Assembly (NCBI GenBank): GCA_024235015.1
Contig: JACKNG010000005.1
Coordinates: 62,001-126,000 of the forward strand
Length of the DNA: 64,000 bases
Direction: 5' to 3'
From: Gammaproteobacteria bacterium
Lineage (GTDB): Bacteria; Pseudomonadota; Gammaproteobacteria; Ga0077536
In this document: positions 17,685 to 27,037 of the stretch, in pieces
Numbering within the stretch: position 1 is the first letter of the stretch
How the letters are laid out: each line of letters opens with the position of its first letter
The notes under the pieces: model-generated
What the model saw: the letters and a program-made list of their open reading frames with translations, nothing else
Databases searched by the model: none
What the model was told of the DNA's origin: nothing
Translations under genes and position numbers: made by a program

Positions 17685-18344
17685 GTGGTCCTGCACCTGC
17701 TCGACATCGTCGGCACCTTCGCCTTCGCCCTGTCCGGCGCGTTCCGTGCCGTGCGCCACGAACTCGACCTGCTCGGCGTCGCTGCCCTGGCCGTCGCCAC
17801 CGGGGTCGGCGGCGGCCTGGTGCGCGACGTCCTGCTCGGCCTGACCCCGCCGCTGGTGCTGGTCGACCAGCGCTACGCCCTGGTCTGCGTGGCCGGCGCG
17901 CTGGTCACCTTCTGCGCCGCGCCACGCATCGCGCGGCGCTGGGATCTCGTCCTCGCCGCCGATGCCGTCGGGCTGGCCGTGTTCACCGCCATCGGTGCGG
18001 CGCGTGCCGAGAGCGTCGACGCCGTGCCGCTCACCGTGGTCCTCATGGCCACCCTCACCGCCTGCGGTGGCGGCGTCATCCGCGACCTGCTGGTCAACGA
18101 GGTCCCGGCCGTGCTGACCCACGATTTCTATGCCAGCGCAGCGCTGCTCGGCGGCACCGTGTTCGTCGTGCTGGGCGGCGTCGCCGTCGACGAAGACCTG
18201 CGCATCGCCGTGACCATCGCCGTCACCCTCGCCGCGCGCGTCCTCGCCATGCGCCTGCGCTTCGGCCTGCCGCGCGTGCGCGCGCTGCCGCAATCGCCGT
18301 CGCAACTGACGCGTGCCCGCAAGACCCGCCACGACGACCAATGA
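17685..18344 (+). CDS. UPF0126/TRIC-type membrane channel protein
   Basis: A 219-aa membrane protein of about seven segments made of two related halves. Each half carries the family signature: GVGGGLVRDVLLG near residue 44 and CGGGVIRDLLVNEVPAVL near residue 130. E. coli YicG and related trimeric cation-channel (TRIC) proteins share it. I use the GTG with GAGG 7 bp upstream; an ATG 15 codons earlier would add a Pro/Arg-rich, non-signal stretch. It is divergent from ygiQ. Confidence 0.85.
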   Translation: MVLHLLDIVGTFAFALSGAFRAVRHELDLLGVAALAVATGVGGGLVRDVLLGLTPPLVLVDQRYALVCVAGALVTFCAAPRIARRWDLVLAADAVGLAVFTAIGAARAESVDAVPLTVVLMATLTACGGGVIRDLLVNEVPAVLTHDFYASAALLGGTVFVVLGGVAVDEDLRIAVTIAVTLAARVLAMRLRFGLPRVRALPQSPSQLTRARKTRHDDQ

Positions 18345-18442
18345 GGGGGATGCCCCGGGAGCGGTTGACGGGTATCAATGGCAGCGGCGGGACGATCGGC
18401 TAAAGTTGGCGGAGTCATGATCGGCAGCGGGAGTATCCAGCC

Positions 18443-18913
18443 ATGAGCGCGCTCAAACACATCCTCGTCCCCACCGACGGCTCGCAGGGGGCGCTCGACG
18501 CGGCGACGTTCGCCGGCAACCTCGCCCGCGACACCGGTGCCCGCGTCACCCTGCTCGCCGTGCACAGCGAGGACATGCTGATGCCCTATGCCTGGGGCGC
18601 CGGCGAATGGCCCGCGCTACCCGCCAACGCGGTGCTGTCGATGGAGGAAATCCGCGCCAGCGTCGAGAAGGCCACGGCCGAGAACGAATTCGCGCAGTGC
18701 GCCAACGCCCTCGGCGAGGTGCCGAACGCGGCCGAGCGCGTGCAACTGTGGGGCCACGCGGCCGAGGAAATCTGCCGCTACGCCGTCGACAACGGGGTCG
18801 ACCTCATCGTCATGGGTACGCGCGGGCGGTCCAACTTCTCACGCCTGCTGCTCGGCAGCGTCAGCACCCAGGTCGCCAACCACGCGACCTGCCCGGTCAC
18901 CCTGGTGCGCTGA
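18443..18913 (+). CDS. Universal stress protein, UspA family
   Basis: A 156-aa cytoplasmic Usp domain. The strand HILVPTDGS begins the fold. The ATP-binding signature GTRGRSNFSRLLLGSVS near residue 125-145 has the G-2x-G-9x-G(S/T) spacing, so this is an ATP-binding type. It stands alone between a channel-like gene and darP. The role is general stress survival; a precise signal is not readable. Confidence 0.92.
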   Translation: MSALKHILVPTDGSQGALDAATFAGNLARDTGARVTLLAVHSEDMLMPYAWGAGEWPALPANAVLSMEEIRASVEKATAENEFAQCANALGEVPNAAERVQLWGHAAEEICRYAVDNGVDLIVMGTRGRSNFSRLLLGSVSTQVANHATCPVTLVR

Positions 18914-18948
18914 GCGCGCCCCGCGCGGCGGTTGCGCCGGGCACCGCG

Positions 18949-19473
18949 TCAGGCGGGCCCGGCGTCGGCAGCGAGATCCGAGAGGTAGCGGAACAGCGCG
19001 CGCGCCGCGCGCGGCGGGCGCCCGGCGGCGGCTTCGCGCCGCGCCTCCCCGGCCAGGCGCACGGCCTGGGCGCGATCGAAGGCGGCGAAGCGCGCCGCCA
19101 GCTCGTCGACGATGTCCGCGCCCCCGGCGACGAGTTCGTTGCGCCAGCGTTCGACGTCGCGGAAGGCGCGCACGGTTTCGCGATCGGGCTTCTCCAGCGC
19201 GGCCAGCGCCGCCCGCACGGCCTCGATGTCGACCCGCGCGAGCAGGCCGCTGGCATAGCGCACCTGCCGTTCGAAGGCCTGGCGCTTGAGCCGGCGCGCG
19301 GTGGCCAGCGCGTCGCGCAGGTCGTCGTCGAGCGGCAGCGCGGCGAGCCGCGCGTCCGGCAGCACGGCGAGGCGTCGTGCCAGTGCCTGGATGGCGGCGT
19401 ACTCGCGCTTGACGGCGGAGCGGCTGGGCGGCGCTGTGCCGTCCACCTCGTCGTCGAAATCGTCCTCGTTCAT
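18949..19473 (-). CDS. darP: Ribosome-associated assembly factor DarP (YjgA/DUF615)
   Basis: A 174-aa protein with the family hallmark PPSRSAVKREYAAIQALARRL near the N-terminus, and a helical, charge-rich remainder with VERWRNELVAGG. In E. coli DarP binds the late 50S precursor at the peptidyl-transferase centre region. The family is typical of beta- and gammaproteobacteria, which helps place the organism. The start is the ATG before NEDDFDDE; an ATG 5 codons further out is also possible. Confidence 0.88.
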   Translation of the reverse strand: MNEDDFDDEVDGTAPPSRSAVKREYAAIQALARRLAVLPDARLAALPLDDDLRDALATARRLKRQAFERQVRYASGLLARVDIEAVRAALAALEKPDRETVRAFRDVERWRNELVAGGADIVDELAARFAAFDRAQAVRLAGEARREAAAGRPPRAARALFRYLSDLAADAGPA

Positions 19474-19569
19474 GCCTTCTCCGGCCACGCGACCGGCAGT
19501 GGCCGCGGCGCGTTATGATTGCACAGCGCAGCCGCCTCGGCGGCAACCCCGACCCCCGCCGGAGTCTCC

Positions 19570-19914
19570 ATGACCACAGCCAGGCTGCAGCGCCTCGCCG
19601 CGCTGCTCGAACGCAGCGTCGTCGTTCTCGCGCTGGCCGCGCTGGCCTTCCGCGCGACGCTCTACGGCTCGCTGCCCCGCACGGCCGGCGCCGCCTACGG
19701 CAGCGCCGACGTCGTCGATTTCGCCCTGGCGCTGCTGCTGTTCGCCCTGTGCACGGCCTGCGGCGGGGTCGGCGTGATGCTGTCGCTGCGCGCCTCTTCG
19801 GACCGCGAGCGTGGCATGAGTTTCCGCCCCGCGCTGGTCGGCATGTCGACCTTCGTCATCTACTACCTGCTGCACCCGCTGGTGCCCAGTCTCGCCCCGG
19901 TGACCACGCCCTGA
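19570..19914 (+). CDS. Small membrane protein of unknown function
   Basis: A 114-aa protein with three likely membrane segments (about residues 15-33, 48-70 and 90-108) and a short basic N-terminus. I do not recognise a family. The ATG follows GGAGTCTCC, a usable ribosome site. It lies 20 bp before the epoxide-hydrolase-like gene on the same strand and is divergent from darP, so it may be cotranscribed with the hydrolase. Confidence 0.65.
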   Translation: MTTARLQRLAALLERSVVVLALAALAFRATLYGSLPRTAGAAYGSADVVDFALALLLFALCTACGGVGVMLSLRASSDRERGMSFRPALVGMSTFVIYYLLHPLVPSLAPVTTP

Positions 19915-19934
19915 ACGACCACGAGGACCCGAGC

Positions 19935-20888
19935 ATGCAAGACCGACACTTCGAGATGATCGAGACCAACGGCGTGACCCTGCGCACCGTCGTCGAGGGC
20001 GAGGGCCCGCTGGTCGTGCTGCTGCACGGCTTCCCGCAGTGCTGGTACCTGTGGCGCCACCAGATCGACCCGATCGTCGCCGCCGGCTACCGCGTCGCGG
20101 TGCCCGACCAGCGCGGCTACGGCGGCAGCTCCTGCCCGCCCGATGTCGACGCCTACGACATTCGCGCGCTGACCGGCGACGTCGTCGGCCTGGCCCGCGC
20201 GCTCGGCGAAGACCAGTGCATCGTGGTCGGCCACGACTGGGGCTGCCTGGTGGCCTGGAACACCGCCCTGCTCCACCCGCAGGTCTGCCGCGCGGTGATG
20301 GGCCTGGCGGTACCGATGTGGCGGGCGAGCCCGGCCGTGATCGATCCGCCCGGCATGGACGACCGTTTCTGGTACATCCGCCACTTCCAGCAGCCCGGCG
20401 TCGCCGAGGCCGAGCTCGAAGCCGACCTCGAACGCGCGCTGAAGAACATCTACGTCGCCATCAGCGCCGACAGTCCGCGCGGCACCTTCATGCGCCAGCT
20501 CGAGCACCCCGCCGACAGCGGCGCACTCGACGTGTTCCCGGAAGTCGACACGCTGCCGGCCTGGTTGAGCCGCGAGGACCTCGACTACTACGTCGCGCAG
20601 TACCGCCAGAGTGGTTTCCGCGGCCCCATCAACTGGTATCGAAATTTCATGCGCAATGCCGACATCACGCCCGAGAACGCCCGCTTCACCCAGCCGGCAG
20701 CCTTCGTCGCCGGCGCCGAGGACGACGTGCTGTTGTTCGATCCCGGCTGGCGCGAGCGCTTTCCCAAGGCCTTCGACGACCTGCGCTTCATCGAACTCAT
20801 CGAGGGCGCCGGGCACTGGGTGCAACTCGAGAAACCGGCCGAGACCACCGCGCAGATCCTGCGCTTCCTGGCCGCGGTCGACGCCTGA
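19935..20888 (+). CDS. Alpha/beta hydrolase, epoxide-hydrolase type
   Basis: A 317-aa alpha/beta-fold enzyme. It has the oxyanion motif HGFPQ near residue 36, the nucleophile elbow GHDWG with Asp near residue 101, and the catalytic His in GAGHW near residue 294. Asp rather than Ser as nucleophile, plus the DQRGYGGS loop, fits soluble epoxide hydrolases or haloalkane-dehalogenase-like enzymes; HGFPQ favours the former. The substrate is unknown, but several epoxide-linked genes occur in this window. Confidence 0.88.
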   Translation: MQDRHFEMIETNGVTLRTVVEGEGPLVVLLHGFPQCWYLWRHQIDPIVAAGYRVAVPDQRGYGGSSCPPDVDAYDIRALTGDVVGLARALGEDQCIVVGHDWGCLVAWNTALLHPQVCRAVMGLAVPMWRASPAVIDPPGMDDRFWYIRHFQQPGVAEAELEADLERALKNIYVAISADSPRGTFMRQLEHPADSGALDVFPEVDTLPAWLSREDLDYYVAQYRQSGFRGPINWYRNFMRNADITPENARFTQPAAFVAGAEDDVLLFDPGWRERFPKAFDDLRFIELIEGAGHWVQLEKPAETTAQILRFLAAVDA

Positions 20889-20901
20889 ACACGCCCTCGG
20901 C

Positions 20902-21264
20902 TCAGTGGGCGATATGCGACTTGAGCTTGTAGAAGGCGCCGTCGAAGGCGCCGAAATAACGCTCGACGTCGGGATGGTTGACCGGCGCGCCGCTGTCGTC
21001 GGCGAGCAGGTTCTGCTCGGAGACGTAGGCGACGTAGGTGGTCTCGGCGTTCTCCGCCAGCAGGTGGTAATAGGGCTGGTCCTTGCGCGGCCGCACGTCC
21101 TCGGGGATCGACTGCCACCATTCCTCGGTGTTGCTGAAGGTCGGATCGACGTCGTAGATGACGCCGCGGAACGGGTAGAGGCGATGCTTGACCACCTGGC
21201 CGATGAGGAACTTGGCGTCGCGCACGATGCGCGGCGCCGGCTGGTCGTGGGCGGGAACTTCCAT
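20902..21264 (-). CDS. hspQ: Heat shock protein HspQ (YccV-like)
   Basis: A 120-aa protein with the YccV/HspQ fold: FLIGQVVKHRLYPFRGVIYDVDP near residue 20 and QPYYHLLAEN near residue 63, followed by YVSEQNLL. In enterobacteria HspQ binds hemimethylated DNA and acts as a Lon specificity factor. Its tail-to-tail neighbour is the epoxide hydrolase gene, with 13 bp between stops. The ATG at the right end gives the usual length. Confidence 0.92.
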   Translation of the reverse strand: MEVPAHDQPAPRIVRDAKFLIGQVVKHRLYPFRGVIYDVDPTFSNTEEWWQSIPEDVRPRKDQPYYHLLAENAETTYVAYVSEQNLLADDSGAPVNHPDVERYFGAFDGAFYKLKSHIAH

Positions 21265-21341
21265 GCTGCGGATTCTACCCGAGCGCGCGCCCCGATCCGG
21301 CAACCGGCGACAGTCGGCCGCGCCGGCCAGGCCGTCGCCAC

Positions 21342-22169
21342 GTGAATCCGGCGCGCGTCGACCTGCACCTGCACAGCACCGCGTCCGACGGCGCGCTGGC
21401 ACCGCAGGCCGTGCTCGACCTCGCCAGTGAACGCGGCGTGGAACTCCTCGCCCTCACCGACCACGACACCCTCGCCGGCTATACCGGTATGGCGTCGACG
21501 CCGCCCGGCCTGCGCCTGGTCCCCGGGGTGGAATTCTCGACCAGCTGGCGGCGCATCGGCATCCACGTGGTCGGCCTCGGCGTCGACTGCCATGCTGCCG
21601 CGATGCGCACCGCCTGCGCCCACCAGGCCGCGGCGCGCGACCGCCGCGCCCACGCCATCGCCGACTACCTGCGCCGCCGCGGCGTGCCCGATGCCTATGC
21701 CGGCGCGGCACGGCTGGCCGCCGGCGCCGGCATCGGCCGCCCGCACTTCGCCGCGTTACTGGTCGAGCGCGGTGTGGTCAGCGAACCCGAGCAAGCCTAC
21801 AAGCGCTATCTCAAGCGCGCCCGCGAAGCCCACGCCGTCGACTTCTGGGCCGGCCTCGGCGAGATCGTCGGCTGGATCCGCGACGCCGGCGGCAGCGCCG
21901 TGCTCGCCCACCCCGGGCATTACCGCCTCACCCACATGCGCCTGGACGAACTCGTGGGCGAGTTCGCCGCTCTCGGCGGTACCGCGCTCGAACTGGTCAG
22001 CGGACGCCAGCACCCCACGCTGACGCCGACCCTGGCCACGCTGGCGCGCCGCCACGGCCTGGCCGTCTCGTTCGGCAGTGATTTCCATCGCGTCGGGCCC
22101 GGCATGGCGGGCCCGGGCATCCACGTCGAGCTACCGCGCGGCCTGCGCGCGGTGTGGGAGGACTGGTAG
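21342..22169 (+). CDS. PHP-domain phosphoesterase, RNase AM/TrpH (YciV) family
   Basis: A 275-aa protein with the PHP metal-binding motifs in order: HLHS near residue 9, LTDHDTLAGY near 39, AHPGHY near 190 and GSDFHRVG near 245. YciV (RNase AM) trims 5' ends of RNA and hydrolyses 3',5'-nucleotide bisphosphates; the present protein is within its usual length. The start is a GTG; no ATG lies closer to the first motif. It ends just before a REP-type hairpin. Confidence 0.9.
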   Translation: MNPARVDLHLHSTASDGALAPQAVLDLASERGVELLALTDHDTLAGYTGMASTPPGLRLVPGVEFSTSWRRIGIHVVGLGVDCHAAAMRTACAHQAAARDRRAHAIADYLRRRGVPDAYAGAARLAAGAGIGRPHFAALLVERGVVSEPEQAYKRYLKRAREAHAVDFWAGLGEIVGWIRDAGGSAVLAHPGHYRLTHMRLDELVGEFAALGGTALELVSGRQHPTLTPTLATLARRHGLAVSFGSDFHRVGPGMAGPGIHVELPRGLRAVWEDW

Positions 22170-22182
22170 ACGGACCGAAATC

Positions 22183-22280
22183 GGGGACAGACCACGGTTT
22201 CTGCGGGGAATATGGGGACAGACCACGGTTTCCACGAGGTGGAAACCGTGGTCTGTCCCCATATTCCCCCATATTCCTAA
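22183..22280. repeat. REP/BIME-type repeat with 31-bp perfect hairpin
   Basis: The 18-mer GGGGACAGACCACGGTTT occurs at 22183-22200 and 22214-22231 and inverted at 22243-22260. The arms 22205-22235 and 22239-22269 are perfectly complementary over 31 bp, with a 3-base loop. A further partial copy of ATATTCC follows. It lies between the stops of two convergent genes and could also end transcription. Repeats with this core are usually linked to REP-associated tyrosine transposases (RAYT); no such transposase is in the window. The same core returns at 41.7 kb. Confidence 0.85.
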
Positions 22281-22300
22281 TCCGCCCTCCCAGGATTCCC

Positions 22301-23053
22301 TCAGCGCCCGGTCACGCGCCGCGTGGCGTCGCGGAAACGCGCGCTCTGCTCGGTGCTGCCGCGCAGCTCGCGGTTGATCGCCCGCTCGGCCTCGCACGCC
22401 GCCTCGACCAGGGTCGCGCGATCGATGATGCGCTTGGATTCCTGCACCGCCCGCGGCGAGTTGGCCGCGATGGCCGCGGCCATGTCGAGCGCCGCCGGCA
22501 GCAGGGAGGCCGGTTCGTGCACGGCGTTGAGCAGGCCGCAGGCGAGTGCCTCGGCGGCATCGAAACGGCGCGCGGTGAAGATCAGCTCCTTGGCCTTGGC
22601 TGCGCCGACCAGGCGTGGCAGCGCCGCCGCGCCTACCACCAGGCCATACTCGGCGCCGGGCAGGCGGAAGCTCGCCGTGTGCGCGCCGAGGCGGATGTCG
22701 CAGGCAATGGCCAGCGCCGCCCCGCCGCCGAAGCAATAACCGTTGACCGCAGCGATCACCGGCAGGCGGCAGCGCTCCACGCGTTCGACGGCGAACATCG
22801 CCGAGCTGACCTTGGCGTCGCGCGCGCCGGCCTCCACGCCACTCGCCTCGAGCATATCCTGGCCCGCGCAGAAGGCACGCTCCCCGGCACCGCTGACGAC
22901 GACCACGCGCACGTCGTCGTCGGCCTCGGCCATGTCGAACGCGGCGATCAGGGCATCGGCCAATGCCGCGTTGATGGCATGGTGACGCTCGGGCCGGTTC
23001 AGCTCGAGTACCAGCGCCGCGCCTTCGCGGCGCGTGCGCAGCACCTCGCCCAT
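22301..23053 (-). CDS. Enoyl-CoA hydratase/isomerase family protein
   Basis: A 250-aa crotonase-fold protein. ELNRPERHHAINAAL near residue 18, FCAGQDM near residue 62 and NGYCFGGGAALAIACDIR near residue 105 are the CoA-binding and oxyanion-hole parts. The catalytic glutamate positions are not certain (LPGAEYGL in place of the usual PE motif), so hydratase, isomerase or thioesterase-like action are all possible. It follows a VOC-family gene by 7 bp, suggesting a two-gene operon. Confidence 0.87.
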   Translation of the reverse strand: MGEVLRTRREGAALVLELNRPERHHAINAALADALIAAFDMAEADDDVRVVVVSGAGERAFCAGQDMLEASGVEAGARDAKVSSAMFAVERVERCRLPVIAAVNGYCFGGGAALAIACDIRLGAHTASFRLPGAEYGLVVGAAALPRLVGAAKAKELIFTARRFDAAEALACGLLNAVHEPASLLPAALDMAAAIAANSPRAVQESKRIIDRATLVEAACEAERAINRELRGSTEQSARFRDATRRVTGR

Positions 23054-23060
23054 GACGCGC

Positions 23061-23585
23061 TTACAACGGCCCCGGGCGCACCGGGTCCTTGCCGTCCCAG
23101 CCCTTGGCGGCATTCTCGACCAGCATGAACAACTCCTTGAACACCTCGTTGTTGTCCCACAGCTCGATGAAGTGGCCGACCGTGTCGACGGTGTCGAAGT
23201 AGACCAGCGGCGCGCCGCCGACCGTGCATTCGAACGCAGCCTCGTGCCCGAGCGCGCGGTAATGGGCGCAGGCCTCGTCGTAGTTCTGCGGCATGATGCC
23301 GAAGTGGTGCACCCCGACCCGCCCGGCATCGAGGAATTCCTTGTACACCGACGGCGCATCGGTCTCGCAGTAGATGAGTTCGATCTGGAGATCGCCCGAG
23401 TTGCCCAGGGCCAGGCTGACATCGGCATTGGACGGCCCGCCGCGGTAGCGCTGGTTCTCCAGCGGGCAGTGTTCGAACAGGAAGAACGGACCGACCTTGA
23501 GTTCCTCGGTCCAGTACTTCAGCGCGGCGTCGAGATCACGGACGACGTACGCCAGCTGGCGCACCGTTTGGAGCGGTTGGGTCAT
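23061..23585 (-). CDS. VOC/glyoxalase-fold protein
   Basis: A 174-aa protein of two vicinal-oxygen-chelate modules. QLAYVVRDLDAALKYW near residue 10 begins the first, GVHHFGIMPQNYDEA near residue 92 begins the second and HFIELWDN near 140 supplies the usual C-terminal glutamate. The first metal-ligand position lacks the common histidine, so the metal site may differ from methylmalonyl-CoA epimerase or glyoxalase. It starts the operon with the enoyl-CoA hydratase gene, hinting at CoA-linked catabolism. Confidence 0.82.
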   Translation of the reverse strand: MTQPLQTVRQLAYVVRDLDAALKYWTEELKVGPFFLFEHCPLENQRYRGGPSNADVSLALGNSGDLQIELIYCETDAPSVYKEFLDAGRVGVHHFGIMPQNYDEACAHYRALGHEAAFECTVGGAPLVYFDTVDTVGHFIELWDNNEVFKELFMLVENAAKGWDGKDPVRPGPL

Positions 23586-23671
23586 GCGGCAAACTCCCCT
23601 GCCTGGATTGATTCGAGCGCGGACAGTAGCGCGAAACCACGGCCGGCGGGAAGCCGGCGCGCGACGACCGA

Positions 23672-23935
23672 TCAACCACAGGGCACGACGCGGCGAAAGG
23701 TGTCCTTCGCCCACAGCGGCTGGCCGTCCGGCGTGCGCCCGTCCTGGTGCCACTTGTCGCTCACTTCGAGACAGAACGAACCGGCGCTCTCGGTGCGCGG
23801 CATGCCGTCCGTCGGCCGCTCACCGCCGACCTGCAGGTCGGGGTTGTTGTTGACGTAGCTCGGCACGATGGTCTGGCTCGCGCAGGCGCACAGCAGGATG
23901 CCGCCGAGGGCATAGGCGATCAGTCGCGATGGCAT
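23672..23935 (-). CDS. Small lipoprotein of unknown function
   Basis: An 87-aa protein with an N-terminal signal and a lipobox-like LLCAC near residues 14-18, so probably lipid-anchored at the cysteine of CAS. The mature part is polar, with PSYVNNNPDLQVGG and a C-terminal CG. I recognise no family. A gene-free stretch of about 300 bp separates it from the divergent thioesterase gene. Confidence 0.7.
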   Translation of the reverse strand: MPSRLIAYALGGILLCACASQTIVPSYVNNNPDLQVGGERPTDGMPRTESAGSFCLEVSDKWHQDGRTPDGQPLWAKDTFRRVVPCG

Positions 23936-24241
23936 GGGTTCTCCGGGCGCGTGGCGCGCGATGGAAACGGACGTGGAACAGGTCGGGGCAGCACCCCGAA
24001 CGGTGAGGACTCACCGGCACGCCGGCGTGGACCGCCGGCGCGGCGCGCGATCCTGCGCCGCCCCCTGCGCGCTGTCAATCTGGCGGCGCCTCGTCTCGGC
24101 GCCGGCCAGGGAGACGTGCGGCGGCGGCACTCGTTCGACGCTACACTGCGCGCTTCGATCACCGCGCACCCGCCGCGGCCACGGCCCACCCTCGCGGCCG
24201 GGCGGCCCACCGGCGCTGCGCCCTGCAGCGGAGTTGCATCC

Positions 24242-24637
24242 ATGCTCGAGCGCATCCGCGCCATTGCCGTCGAACAGGCCTTCGCCCGCCATCTCGGCGT
24301 CGAACTGGTCAGCGCCACCACCGACCACGCCGTGCTGCGCCTGCCCTACGGCCCGCACCTCGGCGACGACCGCGTCAACGGCGGCGCCATCGCCTCGCTG
24401 GTCGACCTCGCTGCGACCTGCGCGTTCTGGGCCCATCCGGACGTCGGCCCGCGCGCCCGCGGTGCGACCATCGGCTTCTCGATCAACTACCTCGAACTGG
24501 TGGTCGGAGACGCCCTCACGGCGAGCGCGCGGGTACGCCGGCGCGGCGGCAGCATCTGCGTCGGCGACGTCTCGGTCAGCGATAGCCGCGAGCGCGAAGT
24601 CGCGCTGGCCAACGTCACCTACAAGCTCAACCCATGA
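24242..24637 (+). CDS. PaaI/hotdog-fold thioesterase
   Basis: A 131-aa hotdog-domain protein. The helix region RVNGGAIASLVDLAATCAFW near residue 36-55 has the HGG-like/NGG plus Asp signature of PaaI-type acyl-CoA thioesterases (here N-GG with Asp downstream). GFSINYLELV and YKLNP complete the sheet. It likely releases CoA from an aromatic or acyl thioester. It is not in the paa operon, but could serve the same catabolic network. Confidence 0.85.
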   Translation: MLERIRAIAVEQAFARHLGVELVSATTDHAVLRLPYGPHLGDDRVNGGAIASLVDLAATCAFWAHPDVGPRARGATIGFSINYLELVVGDALTASARVRRRGGSICVGDVSVSDSREREVALANVTYKLNP

Positions 24638-24704
24638 GCGCCAGCCGGTGCTGGGTATACTGCCCGGCCACGAGCGTCATTCCAGATATCGGAGGTCTTC
24701 CAGC

Positions 24705-25514
<810 letters not shown>

Positions 25515-25517
25515 CGC

Positions 25518-25847
25518 TCAGCGGATCACCCGCGGGCGGAACGGCTCCCAGCCCGCGGCCGGCTCCGCCTGGGCGCGCTGGTCATGGTGCTGGCGGCCCA
25601 GGTTCCCGACGCTGCGACGGCCGAACAGGGCCTCGTCGTAGGCGCGGCGCTTGCGCGGGTCGGACAACACCGTGAAGGCCTTGTTGATCACCGCCGCGTT
25701 CCACTCGTCGCCGCCGAGATCCGGGTGCGCCTTCAGCTTCTGCATCAGGGTGCGGTAGGCCGCCTGGATGATGGCCGGCGGCGCGTCCGGCTGCACGAAG
25801 AGGATGCGGTAGTAGTTGCGCTGGTTCTGTCCGTTGCGCCCGGGCAT
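25518..25847 (-). CDS. J-domain (DnaJ-like) protein
   Basis: A 109-aa protein that is mostly a J domain: NYYRILFVQPDAPPAIIQAAYR, then LKAHPDLGGDEW carrying the HPD motif, then INKAFTVLSDPRKRRAYDEAL. It therefore should stimulate an Hsp70 ATPase. The remaining 35 residues are basic and lack zinc-finger or substrate-binding domains, so it is a type III/C J-protein. It is convergent with the methyltransferase gene, three bases apart. Confidence 0.88.
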   Translation of the reverse strand: MPGRNGQNQRNYYRILFVQPDAPPAIIQAAYRTLMQKLKAHPDLGGDEWNAAVINKAFTVLSDPRKRRAYDEALFGRRSVGNLGRQHHDQRAQAEPAAGWEPFRPRVIR

Positions 25848-25976
25848 GGGGTGACGTCCACGTAGTAGTGCAGCTCGGGTTAGCGGCACGGCGGCACGCG
25901 GCCTGAAATCAGGATGCGGCCGGGAGGGGGCCCACCACGCTCTCGCGACGGGCCTCGCGCCCAGCCGCGGACCGCT

Positions 25977-26747
25977 TCAATGCACCCGCGACGAGACCTC
26001 GGACAATTCGAGCCGGCGCGCCGCGAGGCGCTCGCGCACCGCCTCGTTCGGCGCCAGCGCGATGGCCCGGTCGAGATCGTGCCGGGCCATGTCCGGCACG
26101 CCCGCGCTCAACCACAGGTCGACGCGCTCGATCAACAGCGGCAGCGGATCCTCGGCCAGCAGCAACTGGTAGCCGCTGAGGTCGAGGGCACGGGCGGCCT
26201 CGCCGCGATGCTGCGCGATCAGGCGCAGGTTGTTGAGCATGCGCAACACGATGTCGACCGGCGTTGCCGGAGCCAGCGCCGCCGCCGGGGTATGACCCTG
26301 GGCGGCGAGTGAGCGCGTGAGCTCGTCGCCGTCGAGCAGGCGCATGGCGAAGGGATCGACCAGGCGACCATCGACCTCGGCGAGGAAATGGCGCGGGAAA
26401 TTGATGCCGCGCCCGCTCAGGCCGAGCCGGCCGGCGATCCCGAGTACGACCAGGGCGAGCGTGATCGGAATGCCGCGGCGGCTCTCCAGCACCCGCACCA
26501 GCGAGCTGTTGTCGACCTGGTAGTAGGCCTCGGCACCGCTGAAGCCGGCGCCGTGGAGGTATTCGACCAGCGCCGCGGCGTCGGCCGGCGCGGCAACGGC
26601 CGCCGCATGCCGGTCGAGCTCGTCGTTGACCCAGGCCGCGTCCGTCGCCGGGTCGATGATGCGCGCGACGAGCAGGCCGCCGGCCACGGCGTCCTGCGGC
26701 GCGCGGGCGAATTCGCGGAAGTCGTCGGCCAGCGGGAGATCGGTCAT
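25977..26747 (-). CDS. SirB1/transglutaminase-like family protein
   Basis: A 256-aa protein with the SirB1 N-terminal transglutaminase-like domain (EYLHGAGFSGAEAYYQVDNSSL, RRGIPITLALVVLGIAGRLGL, INFPRHFLA) and a C-terminal TPR-like helical part (LDRAIALAPNEAVRERLAARR). The usual catalytic cysteine of transglutaminases is not obvious, as in many SirB1 proteins. Cellular role unknown. An ATG three codons upstream is an alternative start. Confidence 0.83.
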   Translation of the reverse strand: MTDLPLADDFREFARAPQDAVAGGLLVARIIDPATDAAWVNDELDRHAAAVAAPADAAALVEYLHGAGFSGAEAYYQVDNSSLVRVLESRRGIPITLALVVLGIAGRLGLSGRGINFPRHFLAEVDGRLVDPFAMRLLDGDELTRSLAAQGHTPAAALAPATPVDIVLRMLNNLRLIAQHRGEAARALDLSGYQLLLAEDPLPLLIERVDLWLSAGVPDMARHDLDRAIALAPNEAVRERLAARRLELSEVSSRVH

Positions 26748-27037
26748 GGCAGGCATCGTCGGGACGGCGTGTCTGCACCTTGGCCGATCGGGCCGGTCAT
26801 CTCAAGCCATGCGCGGCGCCGGGCGCGCGGGCTCACCGCAAGCGGTCAGGTCGGCGACGGCTGCGGCCACGGATGCCACGCGCGGCGAGCATCCTGGCGA
26901 CGCCCGCACGCCGCGTCTCGCTTGGGCCGGACCGTGCCGCGTCGTACCGACCGCCGGCGGCGGCGCGCCTCGCTTGCCGGTTCGCCGGCCTGATAGCATG
27001 CCGGCTCTTTGAACCCGAGCAAGCGGAGGAGATGTCC

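Noticed and set aside
17559..18341. Upstream extension of the ygiQ frame
   Set aside because: The extra part lies antisense to the UPF0126-type gene and matches no YgiQ N-terminus.
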